Shown here: positions 50,273 through 59,009 of the stretch, piece by piece
Layout of the letters: every line of letters begins with the position of its first letter
How positions within the stretch are numbered: position 1 is the first letter of the stretch
Source of the DNA: Pseudomonas sp. PSE14
Lineage (GTDB): Bacteria; Pseudomonadota; Gammaproteobacteria; Pseudomonadales; Pseudomonadaceae
DNA: 64,000 nt
Direction of reading: 5' to 3'
NCBI RefSeq assembly: GCF_029203285.1
Contig: NZ_CP115669.1
Span: forward strand, 2,170,001-2,234,000
Notes under the pieces: model-generated
What the model was told of the DNA's origin: nothing
The model's database searches: none
Seen by the model: the letters and a program-made list of their open reading frames with translations, nothing else
Made by a program: the position numbers and the translations under genes

Positions 50273-51285
50273 CAGGGCATCTCCGCGTGGCGCAGGGTCA
50301 GGTCGATGGGTTGCACGGCACCGCCCTTGCGGCGCAGGCCGGTGTTCCAGTTCAGTCGCGGGGCGTTGCCTCGCCCCAGGGCGAGCGGTCCGCTGGCGCG
50401 CACCAGCAGGCGCAGCCGGCAGTCGAGGTCGGGACCGAAGTACAGCGCGCAGAGATGGGTCAGCAGCGGATAGGCGACGCCGTCTGGCAGGAAGTGTCGG
50501 GCGGTCGCTTCGTCCAGCGGGCCGAGGCGCAGGTGGAAGCCGGCATGCTCATCCCAGACGCGGGTGCCGGCGATGGCGTCGCGGCCGAGCCCGAGGTTGG
50601 CGCCGCCGCGCTTCAGCACGCTGCGCCGGGCCGGGGGAATCTCGCGCCAGGCGCCGGCGTAGGCTTCGCACTGGGCGGGGATGCCGAACTGTTCGCGGAG
50701 CATGGCGGCGAAGCCGACCAGCGAGCGGCGATTGCCGGAGAAGTGCGCGCTGCGGGCGAGCACGCTGGCGTCGGGCAGCGGGCCGCGTTCCTGAAGGCCC
50801 GCCGGCAACAGGCCGACCAGGGCGCGCAATGGCCGCCGCACGGGCGCTGCGGAAGGTGCCTGGAAGCCCACGGCCAGACGGTGCTTGCGCAGTACGCGAT
50901 AGAGCAGGCTGAGCAGGCGGTGCTGGAACAGGTCGAGGAACTCGGCGGGGGCGTGATCCTTCTGCCGTGCGCGTTGCTGCAGCCACTCCTGGTAGGCGTA
51001 GGGCAGGGCGCCATCGGCACCGCCCAGGCCAAAGATGGAGGTGCGCAGCAGCGGCCGGCCGTCCTCGTCTTCCAAGGCGTCGATCTGGCTGGGGGCGAAC
51101 ACCGGCGTCAGCGGGCCGCGCAGGCGCAGCGCTTCCGCGTCCGGACGGCTGCCGTGGCCCAGGGGCGTAGCCTGGGGCTGTTCGTGTTCGAGCAGCAGCA
51201 GGGCCTGCAGCCACTCGAAACGATGCGGCTCGGCGCGCAGGCGCCGGCTCAGAGAGTGATGGGCTGGCCGGCCTGGGGTTGCCAT
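50272..51285 (-). CDS. tssG: TssG baseplate protein
   Basis: A 337-residue TssG-family baseplate subunit (MATPGRPAHHSLSRRLRAEP, then RFEWLQALLLLEHE and LRGPLTPVFAPSQI), which links TssK to the TssF-TssE wedge. The start is ATG 51285 with an AGGAGA site; it overlaps the tssF end by 37 bases. The frame is open upstream inside tssF, but that part is unlike the family. Cytoplasmic. Confidence 0.93.
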   Translation of the reverse strand: MATPGRPAHHSLSRRLRAEPHRFEWLQALLLLEHEQPQATPLGHGSRPDAEALRLRGPLTPVFAPSQIDALEDEDGRPLLRTSIFGLGGADGALPYAYQEWLQQRARQKDHAPAEFLDLFQHRLLSLLYRVLRKHRLAVGFQAPSAAPVRRPLRALVGLLPAGLQERGPLPDASVLARSAHFSGNRRSLVGFAAMLREQFGIPAQCEAYAGAWREIPPARRSVLKRGGANLGLGRDAIAGTRVWDEHAGFHLRLGPLDEATARHFLPDGVAYPLLTHLCALYFGPDLDCRLRLLVRASGPLALGRGNAPRLNWNTGLRRKGGAVQPIDLTLRHAEMP

Positions 51286-53075
51286 CGGCAAGTCTCCTGG
51301 TCCGATTGCACCAGCACCGTACGCACGAAGCGGTTGGCGTTGGCGTACAACGAGAAGAACTGCGCGAGCACGGCGCTGAACAGCACCGCGCTGCCGCCGA
51401 CGAAGGCCTGGCGCTCCAGGTGCACGCGAACCTCCAGGCCGTTGCGCCAGCCGCGCCAGGCATCGCTGCCGACGTGGTCGACCACACGTGCGCAGTCCAG
51501 CGCAATCAGTCCCTCGATCTGGCGGGCGGCGAGCTTGTCTTCGCTGAAGTCGTGCAGCGAGAGGATTTCCCGCAGGGCGTCCAGGGCCTGCGGACCTTCC
51601 ACCAGGGACAGGTGGTTGAGCGTCAGTTGCGAGACCAGTTGCCAGCGCGACGGGCCGTCCAGGCCTGGCTGGCATTGCCGGCTCGGCGCACGCAGCAGGG
51701 TGGCGCGGGCCACCGAGCCGGGGCGTTCGAAGGACAGTTCAGTCCCGGCCGGCAGGCGCTCGGCGAGGCTGCGGTTGGTGCACAGCAGCTCGGCGCTCAG
51801 GCTGTATTGCGGCATGTCTTCCAGCGGTTGCAGAGCGGCGTCGACCAGACTCAGCAGCAGGTCGCTGCCGCGTCGGTTGGGCGTCATGCCTTCGACCCGG
51901 CGCGCGTGCCAGTAGAGCCCCGGCGCGCCGGGGCGATGCTGGGTGCCGTGGTAAGCCGCGACCTCCGCCACACCTTGCGGGGTGCTGGCGCGCAGAGAGC
52001 GGATGCTGTGGATCTCCACCGAATTCTCGCGATGGGCATCGGCGACCAGTCTGTACTCGCTGCACGTGCCATTTGGTCGTAGTGGTTCGGAGGTGCGCGG
52101 AAACAGGTTGATTGCCGGTACGCAGCCCAAGGCCAGGTCGCTGGCCTGCAAGTTCAGGCGAGTGGATGCGGGGTGGTCGAAGAGGATGTAGAGAAACAGT
52201 TGCTCGCCGCTGGCGCGCAGTCCGTGGAGCGGCAGATCGAAGAAGGCGAATTTGTCGGGGAAGGCGAAGTACTCGGCGAGCAGACGCAAGCCGGGGTGGA
52301 CGCGGTCGTCCTCGGGCAGCAGGGCCTGTTCGGCATCGAAGCCGACCAGTTGCGGCAAGCCTCCCAGTCGCTGCGGCTCGGCGCCTTCGGCTTCGGCCAT
52401 GAGGCCGCAGGCATGGGCGCCGAGCAGGTCGAACAGCGCGGCGTTGGCCACCGCGTTGGCGGTCAGATGGATGCGCAGACTGTCGATTGCCAGCGCGGCC
52501 CAGCCGCCCTTGTCGAGGCAGCGCAGGTCCAGACGCAGGGCGGCGCGGATGCCGGCGGCGCCGGTGGCGGCCTGGGCTTCTTCGGCCCCCAGCAGCACGG
52601 CTTCGGCGATGCGCAGCGGCCACAGCGTGACTTCATCGGTGGTGCGCCAGTGCAGGGTCTGGCCACGCAGTTCCTCGGGCAGGTCGATGCGCTCCTGGCC
52701 CGGCACGCTGACGAACAGCGGGGTGCCGCGCGGCAGCCGGTAGCCGGCGCTCAGGTTGCCCTTGGCCGGGTCCGGCTCGAAGCGCACCACGGCGCAGGAA
52801 GGCAGGGGGCGCAGGGCAAGGGGGTAGAGCTGTTCCAGCAGGGCATCGCTGAACTGTGCGTAGTCGTCGTCCAGGCGGCGCTGCAGACGCGCAGCCAACA
52901 GCGCGAAGCCTTCCAGCAGGCGTTCGACATGGGGGTCGCCGCATTCGCCGGGGCCCAGTTCCAGCCGCCGCGCCACCTTGGGATAGCGCGCGGCGAAGCC
53001 CGCGCCGGCGTGGCGCAGCCAGGTCAGCTCGCGCTGGTAGTAGTCCAGCAGTTCGGCGTCAATCGAGTCGCTCAT
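51249..53075 (-). CDS. tssF: TssF baseplate protein
   Basis: A 608-residue TssF protein starting MSDSIDAELLDYYQRELTWLRHAG, a highly conserved opening of the family, and carrying RLELGPGECGDPHVERLLEG and the C-terminal FFSLYANANRFVRTVLVQ. It is the main wedge component of the T6SS baseplate. It overlaps tssE by 17 bases upstream and tssG by 37 bases downstream. Confidence 0.95.
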   Translation of the reverse strand: MSDSIDAELLDYYQRELTWLRHAGAGFAARYPKVARRLELGPGECGDPHVERLLEGFALLAARLQRRLDDDYAQFSDALLEQLYPLALRPLPSCAVVRFEPDPAKGNLSAGYRLPRGTPLFVSVPGQERIDLPEELRGQTLHWRTTDEVTLWPLRIAEAVLLGAEEAQAATGAAGIRAALRLDLRCLDKGGWAALAIDSLRIHLTANAVANAALFDLLGAHACGLMAEAEGAEPQRLGGLPQLVGFDAEQALLPEDDRVHPGLRLLAEYFAFPDKFAFFDLPLHGLRASGEQLFLYILFDHPASTRLNLQASDLALGCVPAINLFPRTSEPLRPNGTCSEYRLVADAHRENSVEIHSIRSLRASTPQGVAEVAAYHGTQHRPGAPGLYWHARRVEGMTPNRRGSDLLLSLVDAALQPLEDMPQYSLSAELLCTNRSLAERLPAGTELSFERPGSVARATLLRAPSRQCQPGLDGPSRWQLVSQLTLNHLSLVEGPQALDALREILSLHDFSEDKLAARQIEGLIALDCARVVDHVGSDAWRGWRNGLEVRVHLERQAFVGGSAVLFSAVLAQFFSLYANANRFVRTVLVQSDQETCRWQPQAGQPITL

Positions 53076-53487
53076 GGCGTACTTCCAGTGTTCCGCCAAC
53101 GGGGATGAGTTCGAACAGCAGCGGTGCGCGGCTGGCATCCTGGCGCAGGTTGCCGAGCAGGCGGACGCGCAGGCGTTGTGGCTGGAGCGGATCGGCGTCG
53201 ACCACCACCTCGCTCAGCCCCAGGCGCGGTTCGAAGCGGGTCACCGCGCGGCGGATCTCCCGCGCCAGGTGCAGCCGGTCGGCTTCGCGGCGGGCCTGCA
53301 GGGCCGTCCAGTCGGCGATGCCGTAGGCGAGGATGCCGACGCCGTTGCCGGCCGGGCTGCGGCTGTTGAGCAGGCGCGATAGCTCCTGCGCGACCGAGGC
53401 CGCCAATGCGCGGCTGTCGAAGACCGGCTCCGCCTCTCCGTCGTCGGCGAGGCGGTCCAGCAGCGGTGGCCGACCGATGCCTTGCAC
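53059..53487 (-). CDS. tssE: TssE baseplate protein (gp25-like)
   Basis: A 142-residue gp25/TssE protein (LDRLADDG, then VAQELSRLLNSRSP, YGIADWTALQ and IRRAVTRFEPRL). It starts sheath polymerisation on the baseplate. The conserved EIRRAV and FEPRL are visible. Located 12 bases after hcp and overlapping tssF. Confidence 0.93.
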   Translation of the reverse strand: MQGIGRPPLLDRLADDGEAEPVFDSRALAASVAQELSRLLNSRSPAGNGVGILAYGIADWTALQARREADRLHLAREIRRAVTRFEPRLGLSEVVVDADPLQPQRLRVRLLGNLRQDASRAPLLFELIPVGGTLEVRHERLD

Positions 53488-53499
53488 GGCCCGGTGTCC

Positions 53500-53997
53500 T
53501 TAGCTGGCCAGCTTGTTGGCGGCCATGTCCCAGGTCGAGGCGGCGGTGCCTTCCTTGCTGCCGTCGTCCTTCTGCGCCGTGAGTTCCCATTTGATCTTGG
53601 TGAAGTTCAGCGAGACGGTCTCCACCGGCTTGCCACCCGCGCCGCCGCTGACGCTGACGTTGGACAGCACCACGTTGCTCAGGGTGTAGGTGATGAAGGG
53701 CATGACTTTGCCGTCGCCCTCGGCGGCGTTGCGGCCGACGGTGAGTGTCGCGGTGGGGATGGCCTTGCCGGCGCAGCAGTATTCGTTGAGCGTCGGGGTT
53801 GCAGTGTCGACGAACTTGGTCAGGGTGAACTCGCCGATGTGCGGCTTGCCGGAGGTGCGCTCCGAGTTGCTGACGTCGTTGGTCACCTGCATGGCGACGT
53901 TGTGGCTGTACGACATGATTTCGATCTTGTCTTCGAAGCCGGCCAGCAGGCTGTCGCCCTTGATGTCGTCGCCCAGGTCGAGAAGTATCGCATCCAT
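53500..53997 (-). CDS. hcp: Hcp tail-tube protein
   Basis: A 165-residue Hcp (MDAILLDLGDDIKGDSLLAGF, then GKPHIGEFTLTKFVDTATPTL) forming hexameric rings of the secretion tube and able to carry small effectors in its lumen. Full length, no extension. It lies between tssC and tssE, the order of the P. aeruginosa H3 cluster. A perfect 10-base hairpin precedes it. Confidence 0.95.
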   Translation of the reverse strand: MDAILLDLGDDIKGDSLLAGFEDKIEIMSYSHNVAMQVTNDVSNSERTSGKPHIGEFTLTKFVDTATPTLNEYCCAGKAIPTATLTVGRNAAEGDGKVMPFITYTLSNVVLSNVSVSGGAGGKPVETVSLNFTKIKWELTAQKDDGSKEGTAASTWDMAANKLAS

Positions 53998-54038
53998 GGT
54001 GGATATCTCCGCTGCATGAAAAAGAAATGGAGGTCGAA

Positions 54039-54062
54039 GGGGCCGCCCGCGAGGGCGGCCCC
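54039..54062 (-). terminator. Perfect GC hairpin between tssC and hcp
   Basis: GGGGCCGCCC and GGGCGGCCCC form a 10-base stem around a 4-base loop, 5 bases after the tssC stop and 41 bases before the hcp start. It may partly terminate the tssBC message or protect the 5' end of an abundant hcp message. Confidence 0.65.
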
Positions 54063-54067
54063 CTGGG

Positions 54068-55555
54068 TCAGGCGGCGACCGGCGGTGGCAGGCTGGCCAC
54101 CAGGCGGATCGAGGCGGTCAGCTCTTCCAACTGGAAGTGCGGCCGCAGGAACACCGTGGCGCGGTAGACTCCGGGCTTGCCGGCAACCTCGCTGACATCC
54201 ACGCGTGCCTCGCGCAGTGGGTACTGCGCCTTGATCTCCTGCGGGGCGTTGTCGTTGATCAGCACGTAGTCGGCGATCCAGTTGTTGAGGTAGGTCTGCA
54301 CGTTGTCGCGGGTCATGAAGCTGCCCACCTTGTCGCGCATGATTACCTTCAGGTAGTGGGCGAAGCGCGAGGCTGCGAGCACGTACGGCAGCATCGCCGA
54401 GAGCCGCGCGTTGGCGTTGGCTTCGTTGGTGTTGTACTGGCGCGGCTTGTTGGTGGACTGGCCGCCGAAGAACACGGCGAGGTCGGTGTTCTTCTTGTGG
54501 CACAAGGCGATGAAGCCCAGGTCGTTGAGCTCTTTCTCGCGGCGGTCGGTGATCGCCACTTCGGTGGGACACTTGAGCGACAGGTCGCCTGCCTGGGTGC
54601 GGAAGGTATGCGCCGGCAGGCCTTCGACGGCGCCGCCGCCTTCGCTGCCGCGGATCGCCGCGCACCAGCCGTACTTGCTGAAGGCTTCGGTGATGCGCTG
54701 GGCCAGGACCCACGCGGCGTTGCCCCAGAGGTACTTGGCGTGGTCGGTGCCGTCCACGTCCTCGATGAAGTTCATCCCTTCCACCGGCAGGGTTTCCGGG
54801 CCGTACGGCAGGCGTACCAGGTAGCGCGGCAGGGCCAGGGAAACGTAGCGGGAATCCTCGCTCTCGCGGAAGGAGCGCCACTTGATCAGCTCCAGGCTCT
54901 CGAACACCTTGCTCAGGTCGCGGGGCACCGCCAGTTCGGTGAAGCTGCCCATGTCGAACAGGCGCGGGCTGGCCGCGGCGACGAAGGGCGCGTGGGCTGC
55001 CGCGGCGACGTTGGAGAGTTTTTCCAGCAGGGCGATGTCCTGCGGGTGACGGCCAAAGGAGTAGTCGCCCACCAGCAGGCTGAAGGGGTGCCCGCCAAAG
55101 GTGCCGTACTCCTCTTCGTAGATCTTCTTGAACAGTGCGCTTTGGTCGAACTCGACGGCCTTCTCCAGGTCGTTCTGCAGGTCCTGCTGGCTGACGTTGA
55201 GCAGGCGCAGCTTGAGGCGCGTGCCGGTCTCGCTGTTCTGCACCAACTGGTGCAGACCGCGCCAGGAGGATTCGAGCTGCTGCACCTCGGGGTGGTGCAG
55301 GATCTGGTTGAGCTGGGCGCTGATCAGTTCGTCGATGCGACCGATGCGCTCGTTGATCATGGCCACGGTGTCCTTGCTGACGGTCATGCCTTCGTCGAGG
55401 ACCTGGGTGGCGAACTCCGCGAGCATGTCGCGGGCGTATTCCTGCTGGCTGTCGTCGTGGGCCATGCGGCCGTCGGCGATGATGCGATCGAGCAGGTCGA
55501 GGGTCTGGGTGCTGCCTTCGGCGCCTTGCGCCGCGGCGGAGCTGGGTTTGGCCAT
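54068..55555 (-). CDS. tssC: TssC sheath large subunit
   Basis: A 495-residue TssC/VipB protein with characteristic segments (LQQLESSWRGLHQLVQNSET, EYGTFGGHPFSLLVGDYSFG and the C-terminal RNNVQTYLNNWIADYV region). It polymerises with TssB into the contractile sheath. Located 24 bases after tssB on the same strand. Confidence 0.96.
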   Translation of the reverse strand: MAKPSSAAAQGAEGSTQTLDLLDRIIADGRMAHDDSQQEYARDMLAEFATQVLDEGMTVSKDTVAMINERIGRIDELISAQLNQILHHPEVQQLESSWRGLHQLVQNSETGTRLKLRLLNVSQQDLQNDLEKAVEFDQSALFKKIYEEEYGTFGGHPFSLLVGDYSFGRHPQDIALLEKLSNVAAAAHAPFVAAASPRLFDMGSFTELAVPRDLSKVFESLELIKWRSFRESEDSRYVSLALPRYLVRLPYGPETLPVEGMNFIEDVDGTDHAKYLWGNAAWVLAQRITEAFSKYGWCAAIRGSEGGGAVEGLPAHTFRTQAGDLSLKCPTEVAITDRREKELNDLGFIALCHKKNTDLAVFFGGQSTNKPRQYNTNEANANARLSAMLPYVLAASRFAHYLKVIMRDKVGSFMTRDNVQTYLNNWIADYVLINDNAPQEIKAQYPLREARVDVSEVAGKPGVYRATVFLRPHFQLEELTASIRLVASLPPPVAA

Positions 55556-55579
55556 TGCTGTGCTCTCCTGGCGGCGGGA

Positions 55580-56152
55580 TCAGGCTTGTGGTTCGGCGGG
55601 CGCTTCGCCTTCGTCGGCGGCGGCCTGGGCGGTGTCGTTGGCGGTGCCGGCGTCGGCGGTCACCGGATGGGTCGCACGGATTTCCTGCAGGCCCTCGGTG
55701 TTGCTCACCACGTCCTGCAGCAACTGGTCCAGCTCATCGTTGCCGTCGAGCTTGGTGAGCAGGTCGCGCAGGCGCTGGCGGGCTTCGAACAGTCGGCGCA
55801 ATGGCACCACCTGGTTGACGATACTCACCGGGTCGAAGTCGTCGATGTGCTTGAAGTTCAGCTCGACGTTGAGGCGGCTGCCGTCGTTGCTCAGGGTGTT
55901 GTCGACCTGCAGCGCCACGCGCGGTCCGATGGATGAGAGCACGTCGTTGAAATTGTCGCGATCGATCTCGGTGAAGCGGCGCTCGCCAAGCTTGGGCAGG
56001 GGAGTGACCGGCTTGCCCGAGAGGTCGGCGAGGATGCCCACGACAAGCGGCAGCTCCTTCTTCTCGATGGCGTTACCGATTTCCACGTCGTAGGTGATCT
56101 GGACCCGGGGAGGGCGCACCCGGTCCAGTTTGTGCTGCGTGCTTTCTGCCAT
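55580..56152 (-). CDS. tssB: TssB sheath small subunit
   Basis: A 190-residue TssB/VipA protein starting MAESTQHKLDRVRPPRVQIT, with the conserved YDVEIGNAIEKKELPLVVGI and FKHIDDFDPVSIVNQV blocks. The start at 56152 follows GGAG 9 bases upstream; the frame is open further back through presumed promoter sequence. First gene of the left-going T6SS operon. Confidence 0.95.
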   Translation of the reverse strand: MAESTQHKLDRVRPPRVQITYDVEIGNAIEKKELPLVVGILADLSGKPVTPLPKLGERRFTEIDRDNFNDVLSSIGPRVALQVDNTLSNDGSRLNVELNFKHIDDFDPVSIVNQVVPLRRLFEARQRLRDLLTKLDGNDELDQLLQDVVSNTEGLQEIRATHPVTADAGTANDTAQAAADEGEAPAEPQA

Positions 56153-56281
56153 GCTGGCGAACTCCACTGCGTAGGAGACGGGCACGCCGCAGCGGGGCTC
56201 GCTGTCGTCGCGCTCCTTGGCTGGATCACGCGACAGGGAAAGAAAAATGCGATACAGGCCTGTCCTTGGCGATCCCATCTG

Positions 56282-56299
56282 GCTCGTTTGTCCACGAGC
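56282..56299. promoter_or_regulatory. Palindrome in the divergent tssB-tssJ promoter region
   Basis: GCTCGT and ACGAGC form 6-base arms with a 6-base spacer, roughly in the middle of the 226-base gap between the two divergent T6SS operons, beside an AT-rich stretch (56300-56378). It could be an operator controlling both directions. No clear sigma-54 -24/-12 pair was found. Confidence 0.4.
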
Positions 56300-56378
56300 T
56301 AATCAAGCACGCTAGATCAGGTTGCTAAAAACGCAAATCGGAAAATAATCTCTGACAGACATTTCACAAGGATGTTTC

Positions 56379-56834
56379 ATGAAGTCGACGAAAGCCTGCC
56401 TCTGTGCTGTGCTCCTGGCAGTTCTCGGAGGCTGTTCCTGGTTCGGTCCGAAGGTCGATGTCGACCGTCTGACCCTCGATGTCGCAAGCAAGGCCAACGG
56501 CGATTCGCCCATCGCCGTGGACTTCGTCGCGGTACAGGATGCGGACCTGCTCAAGCTGCTCTCGGCGATGAGCGCCAAGCAGTGGTTCAGCGACCGTGAA
56601 CAGTACCGCCGCGACTACCAGAAACAGCTTTCCGTGTGGAGCCTGGAGCTGGTGCCGGGGCAGTTCATGGAGGCCCGGGACTTCCCCCTGGCCGGCAAGC
56701 CGGCTTCTGGACTTTTGGTCTTTGCCGGCTATAACACTCCCGGCGCCCATCGCATGCGCCTGGATCAGCAGCCCAGCGTATGGCTGCGTTTCGACAGCAG
56801 GGAGATGCGCCTGCTGAGTGCCGAGGAGCACTGA
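56379..56834 (+). CDS. tssJ: TssJ-type outer-membrane lipoprotein of the T6SS
   Basis: A 151-residue lipoprotein with signal and lipobox (LLAVLGGC, Cys19). The rest has the short beta-sandwich pattern of TssJ (VDVDRLTLDVASKANGDSP, then SVWSLELVPGQ). TssJ anchors TssM to the outer membrane. It heads the right-going operon and corresponds to lip3 in the P. aeruginosa H3 cluster. Confidence 0.85.
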   Translation: MKSTKACLCAVLLAVLGGCSWFGPKVDVDRLTLDVASKANGDSPIAVDFVAVQDADLLKLLSAMSAKQWFSDREQYRRDYQKQLSVWSLELVPGQFMEARDFPLAGKPASGLLVFAGYNTPGAHRMRLDQQPSVWLRFDSREMRLLSAEEH

Positions 56835-56889
56835 ACCACCGCCCTGCGAGGCGGCCCATGACAAGCCAGGATGTCGAAGGGGGAGTGGT

Positions 56890-58224
56890 GTGAGAGTTCT
56901 GCCTGACGCAGTTTGTTGGCACGAAGGGATGCAACTGCTTCCCCAGCACTTCCAGCTCCAGGGACTGCGCGCCGAAGTGTTGTCCGCGCGCCTGGCCCAT
57001 GCGGCCAACCCCTGGTTCTGGGGGCTCGAGCACCTGGAGCTGGACCCTTCCGCCCTGAGTACCGGCGTGGTGCGTGTCCTCGCGCTGGAGGCGATCCTGC
57101 CCGATGGCTTGCCGGTCAGCCTCGGCCAGGGCGATACCCTGGTCATCGACGCCACGGCCGCCATCGCCGCCTCTCCGGATGCCAGCATCACCCTATACCT
57201 CGCGCTCAGCCCGCTCGCCCGTGGCGGCCAGGTGCTGCCGCTCAAGGGGCGCCTGCAATCCTCCAGCGGGCCGGCCGTTCCGGATCTGGCCAGCGGCGAA
57301 AATCCCGAACCCATCGTCGTTTGGCGCCCGGCATTGCGCCTGGTGACCGAGGCGCAACGTGCCGATTCGGTATGCCTGCCGCTGTTGCGCATCGGCAAGG
57401 ATGCCGGCGGCTTCGTTTGCCTGCCCTACGTGGCGCCCACGCCGCGAATCGCTCCAGCCTCGATGCTGGGGCAGGCGCTGGTGGCGCTGTGCGCCCATGC
57501 GCGGGAAAAATGCGTGTTCCTCGCGGGTCGCCTGCGCCAGGCGCAGCAAGCGGAGAATACCGAGGACAGCCAGGAAATCCGCCGCCAGTTGGCGGCGCTC
57601 TGGGCGCGCCTGCCGGAGCTGGAGGCAGCGCTGTACAGCGGCGCGGCGAGCCCGGCGCAGTTGCATGGTCTGCTGTGCGGCATGGCCGGCAGCTGGAGCG
57701 TGCTTGATCCGCTGGGCGGTGTGCCGGCCTTCCCGACCTTCGATTTCAACGAACTGCTGCGCACCTTCAATCCCGTGATCGAGTGGCTGGAAGTCACCCT
57801 CGGGCGAGTGCGCGCCGGGTACCGCAGCCTGGCCTTCGAGCGCACGGGTAATGACTTCAGCCTGGCCTTGCCGGACCTTCGTTCGCCGGTCCAGCGCCTG
57901 GTCATCGGCCTGCGCATGCCGCCGGGCTGCGGTGAGGACCAGGCGCACGAATGGTTGTCGCGCTGCATCGTCGCTTCCGAAGCGAGCCTGGCGATACTGG
58001 GCCGGCAGCGCATGTCGGGGCTCGAACACCTGCCCATGAGCCGCGCCGAACAGATCGCCTACAGCGTGGGTGAGGACACCCACCTGTTCGTCGTGCAGGC
58101 CGAGGGCGACTGGTTCGATCCCGCGCAGCGCCTGTGCCTGCGGGCGGCTGCCCAGGGTAGCGGCAGTGGTGGCAGTCCATGGCAGGTGGTGCTGTTCATC
58201 GTGGACGGCGCCGGCGGCGCCTGA
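56890..58224 (+). CDS. tssK: TssK baseplate-membrane adaptor
   Basis: A 444-residue TssK trimer-forming adaptor (VCWHEGMQLLPQHFQLQ near the start is the family hallmark, with FDFNELLRTFNPVIEWLEVTLG in the middle). It links the baseplate to TssL and TssM. The start is a GTG at 56890 behind an AGGGGGAG site; the frame is open 24 codons further but unconserved. It precedes tssL by 14 bases. Confidence 0.93.
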   Translation: MRVLPDAVCWHEGMQLLPQHFQLQGLRAEVLSARLAHAANPWFWGLEHLELDPSALSTGVVRVLALEAILPDGLPVSLGQGDTLVIDATAAIAASPDASITLYLALSPLARGGQVLPLKGRLQSSSGPAVPDLASGENPEPIVVWRPALRLVTEAQRADSVCLPLLRIGKDAGGFVCLPYVAPTPRIAPASMLGQALVALCAHAREKCVFLAGRLRQAQQAENTEDSQEIRRQLAALWARLPELEAALYSGAASPAQLHGLLCGMAGSWSVLDPLGGVPAFPTFDFNELLRTFNPVIEWLEVTLGRVRAGYRSLAFERTGNDFSLALPDLRSPVQRLVIGLRMPPGCGEDQAHEWLSRCIVASEASLAILGRQRMSGLEHLPMSRAEQIAYSVGEDTHLFVVQAEGDWFDPAQRLCLRAAAQGSGSGGSPWQVVLFIVDGAGGA

Positions 58225-58238
58225 GGCAGGTAAGCGAA

Positions 58239-59009
58239 ATGCCCGAAGGGAATCAGGCGATCTACCCCCCATCGTTCGGCGAAGCCCCCTTGAGCCAGGC
58301 CTTCCAGGTCGCCTGGCTGGATTGGCGGCAGCGCTGGGAGGACCTGCGGGAGTCGACCGGCGAGCAGGACGTGGTGATCGAGCGGGTTTCCGAGGAGGCC
58401 CAGGCGGTAGTTCGCCGTCTGTGGCGCAGCGCCTTCAGTAGCGTCGGCGAGGCGGCCGGCGAGCAGGTCAAGAGCATGGTCTACGCCTTCGTCGCGCTGC
58501 TCGACGAAAGCCTGCTGTTCGATCCCTGGAGCGGTCAGACGGCCTGGCAGGAGCGGCCGCTTGAATCCCGCCTTTACGGCACGCGCAATGCCGGGGAGCG
58601 CGTTCCCCAGGCCATCCACCGTTTGCTGGAAACGCGCGCGCCGGGCACGCGCGACCTCGCCAATGTTTACCTGCAATGCCTGCTGCTGGGGTTCCACGGA
58701 CGGCTGCGCGGCCCGAAGGGCGAAGCCCTGCATGAGAAGTGGCGGCACGCGCTGTTCGCCCATGCCTGGCAGCGCGATGCCGAAGTCCAGGCGCTGCTGG
58801 ATACCCTGGCGCGCCCGGCAAGCGCCGCGGCCCTGCGCCTGCCGTTGCGCCGCACCTTGCCCGATGGCTTGCGGCTGATGCTGATGGTGGCTGCCGGCGC
58901 CTTGCTCCTCATCATCCTCGGGCATGGGTTGTGGAGCGACCTTCGCGGTGAACTGACGCCGCTGCTGGACCTGGCCTGTGTGGCCACTGTCTCGGAGCTG
59001 GCGGGGTGA
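58239..59009 (+). CDS. tssL: TssL (DotU/IcmH) inner-membrane protein
   Basis: A 256-residue DotU-family protein with a cytoplasmic helical domain (VKSMVYAFVALLDESLLFDPW, RLLETRAPGTRDLANVYLQCLLLGF) and one C-terminal transmembrane helix (MLMVAAGALLLIILGHGLW). No OmpA-like peptidoglycan-binding extension. Part of the TssJLM membrane complex. Overlaps tssM by 4 bases. Confidence 0.93.
   Translation: MPEGNQAIYPPSFGEAPLSQAFQVAWLDWRQRWEDLRESTGEQDVVIERVSEEAQAVVRRLWRSAFSSVGEAAGEQVKSMVYAFVALLDESLLFDPWSGQTAWQERPLESRLYGTRNAGERVPQAIHRLLETRAPGTRDLANVYLQCLLLGFHGRLRGPKGEALHEKWRHALFAHAWQRDAEVQALLDTLARPASAAALRLPLRRTLPDGLRLMLMVAAGALLLIILGHGLWSDLRGELTPLLDLACVATVSELAG

Noticed and set aside
50272..50473. Plus-strand frames opposite the T6SS genes (for example across clpV and tssG)
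   Set aside because: Antisense shadows with biased composition; the minus-strand T6SS genes are unambiguous.
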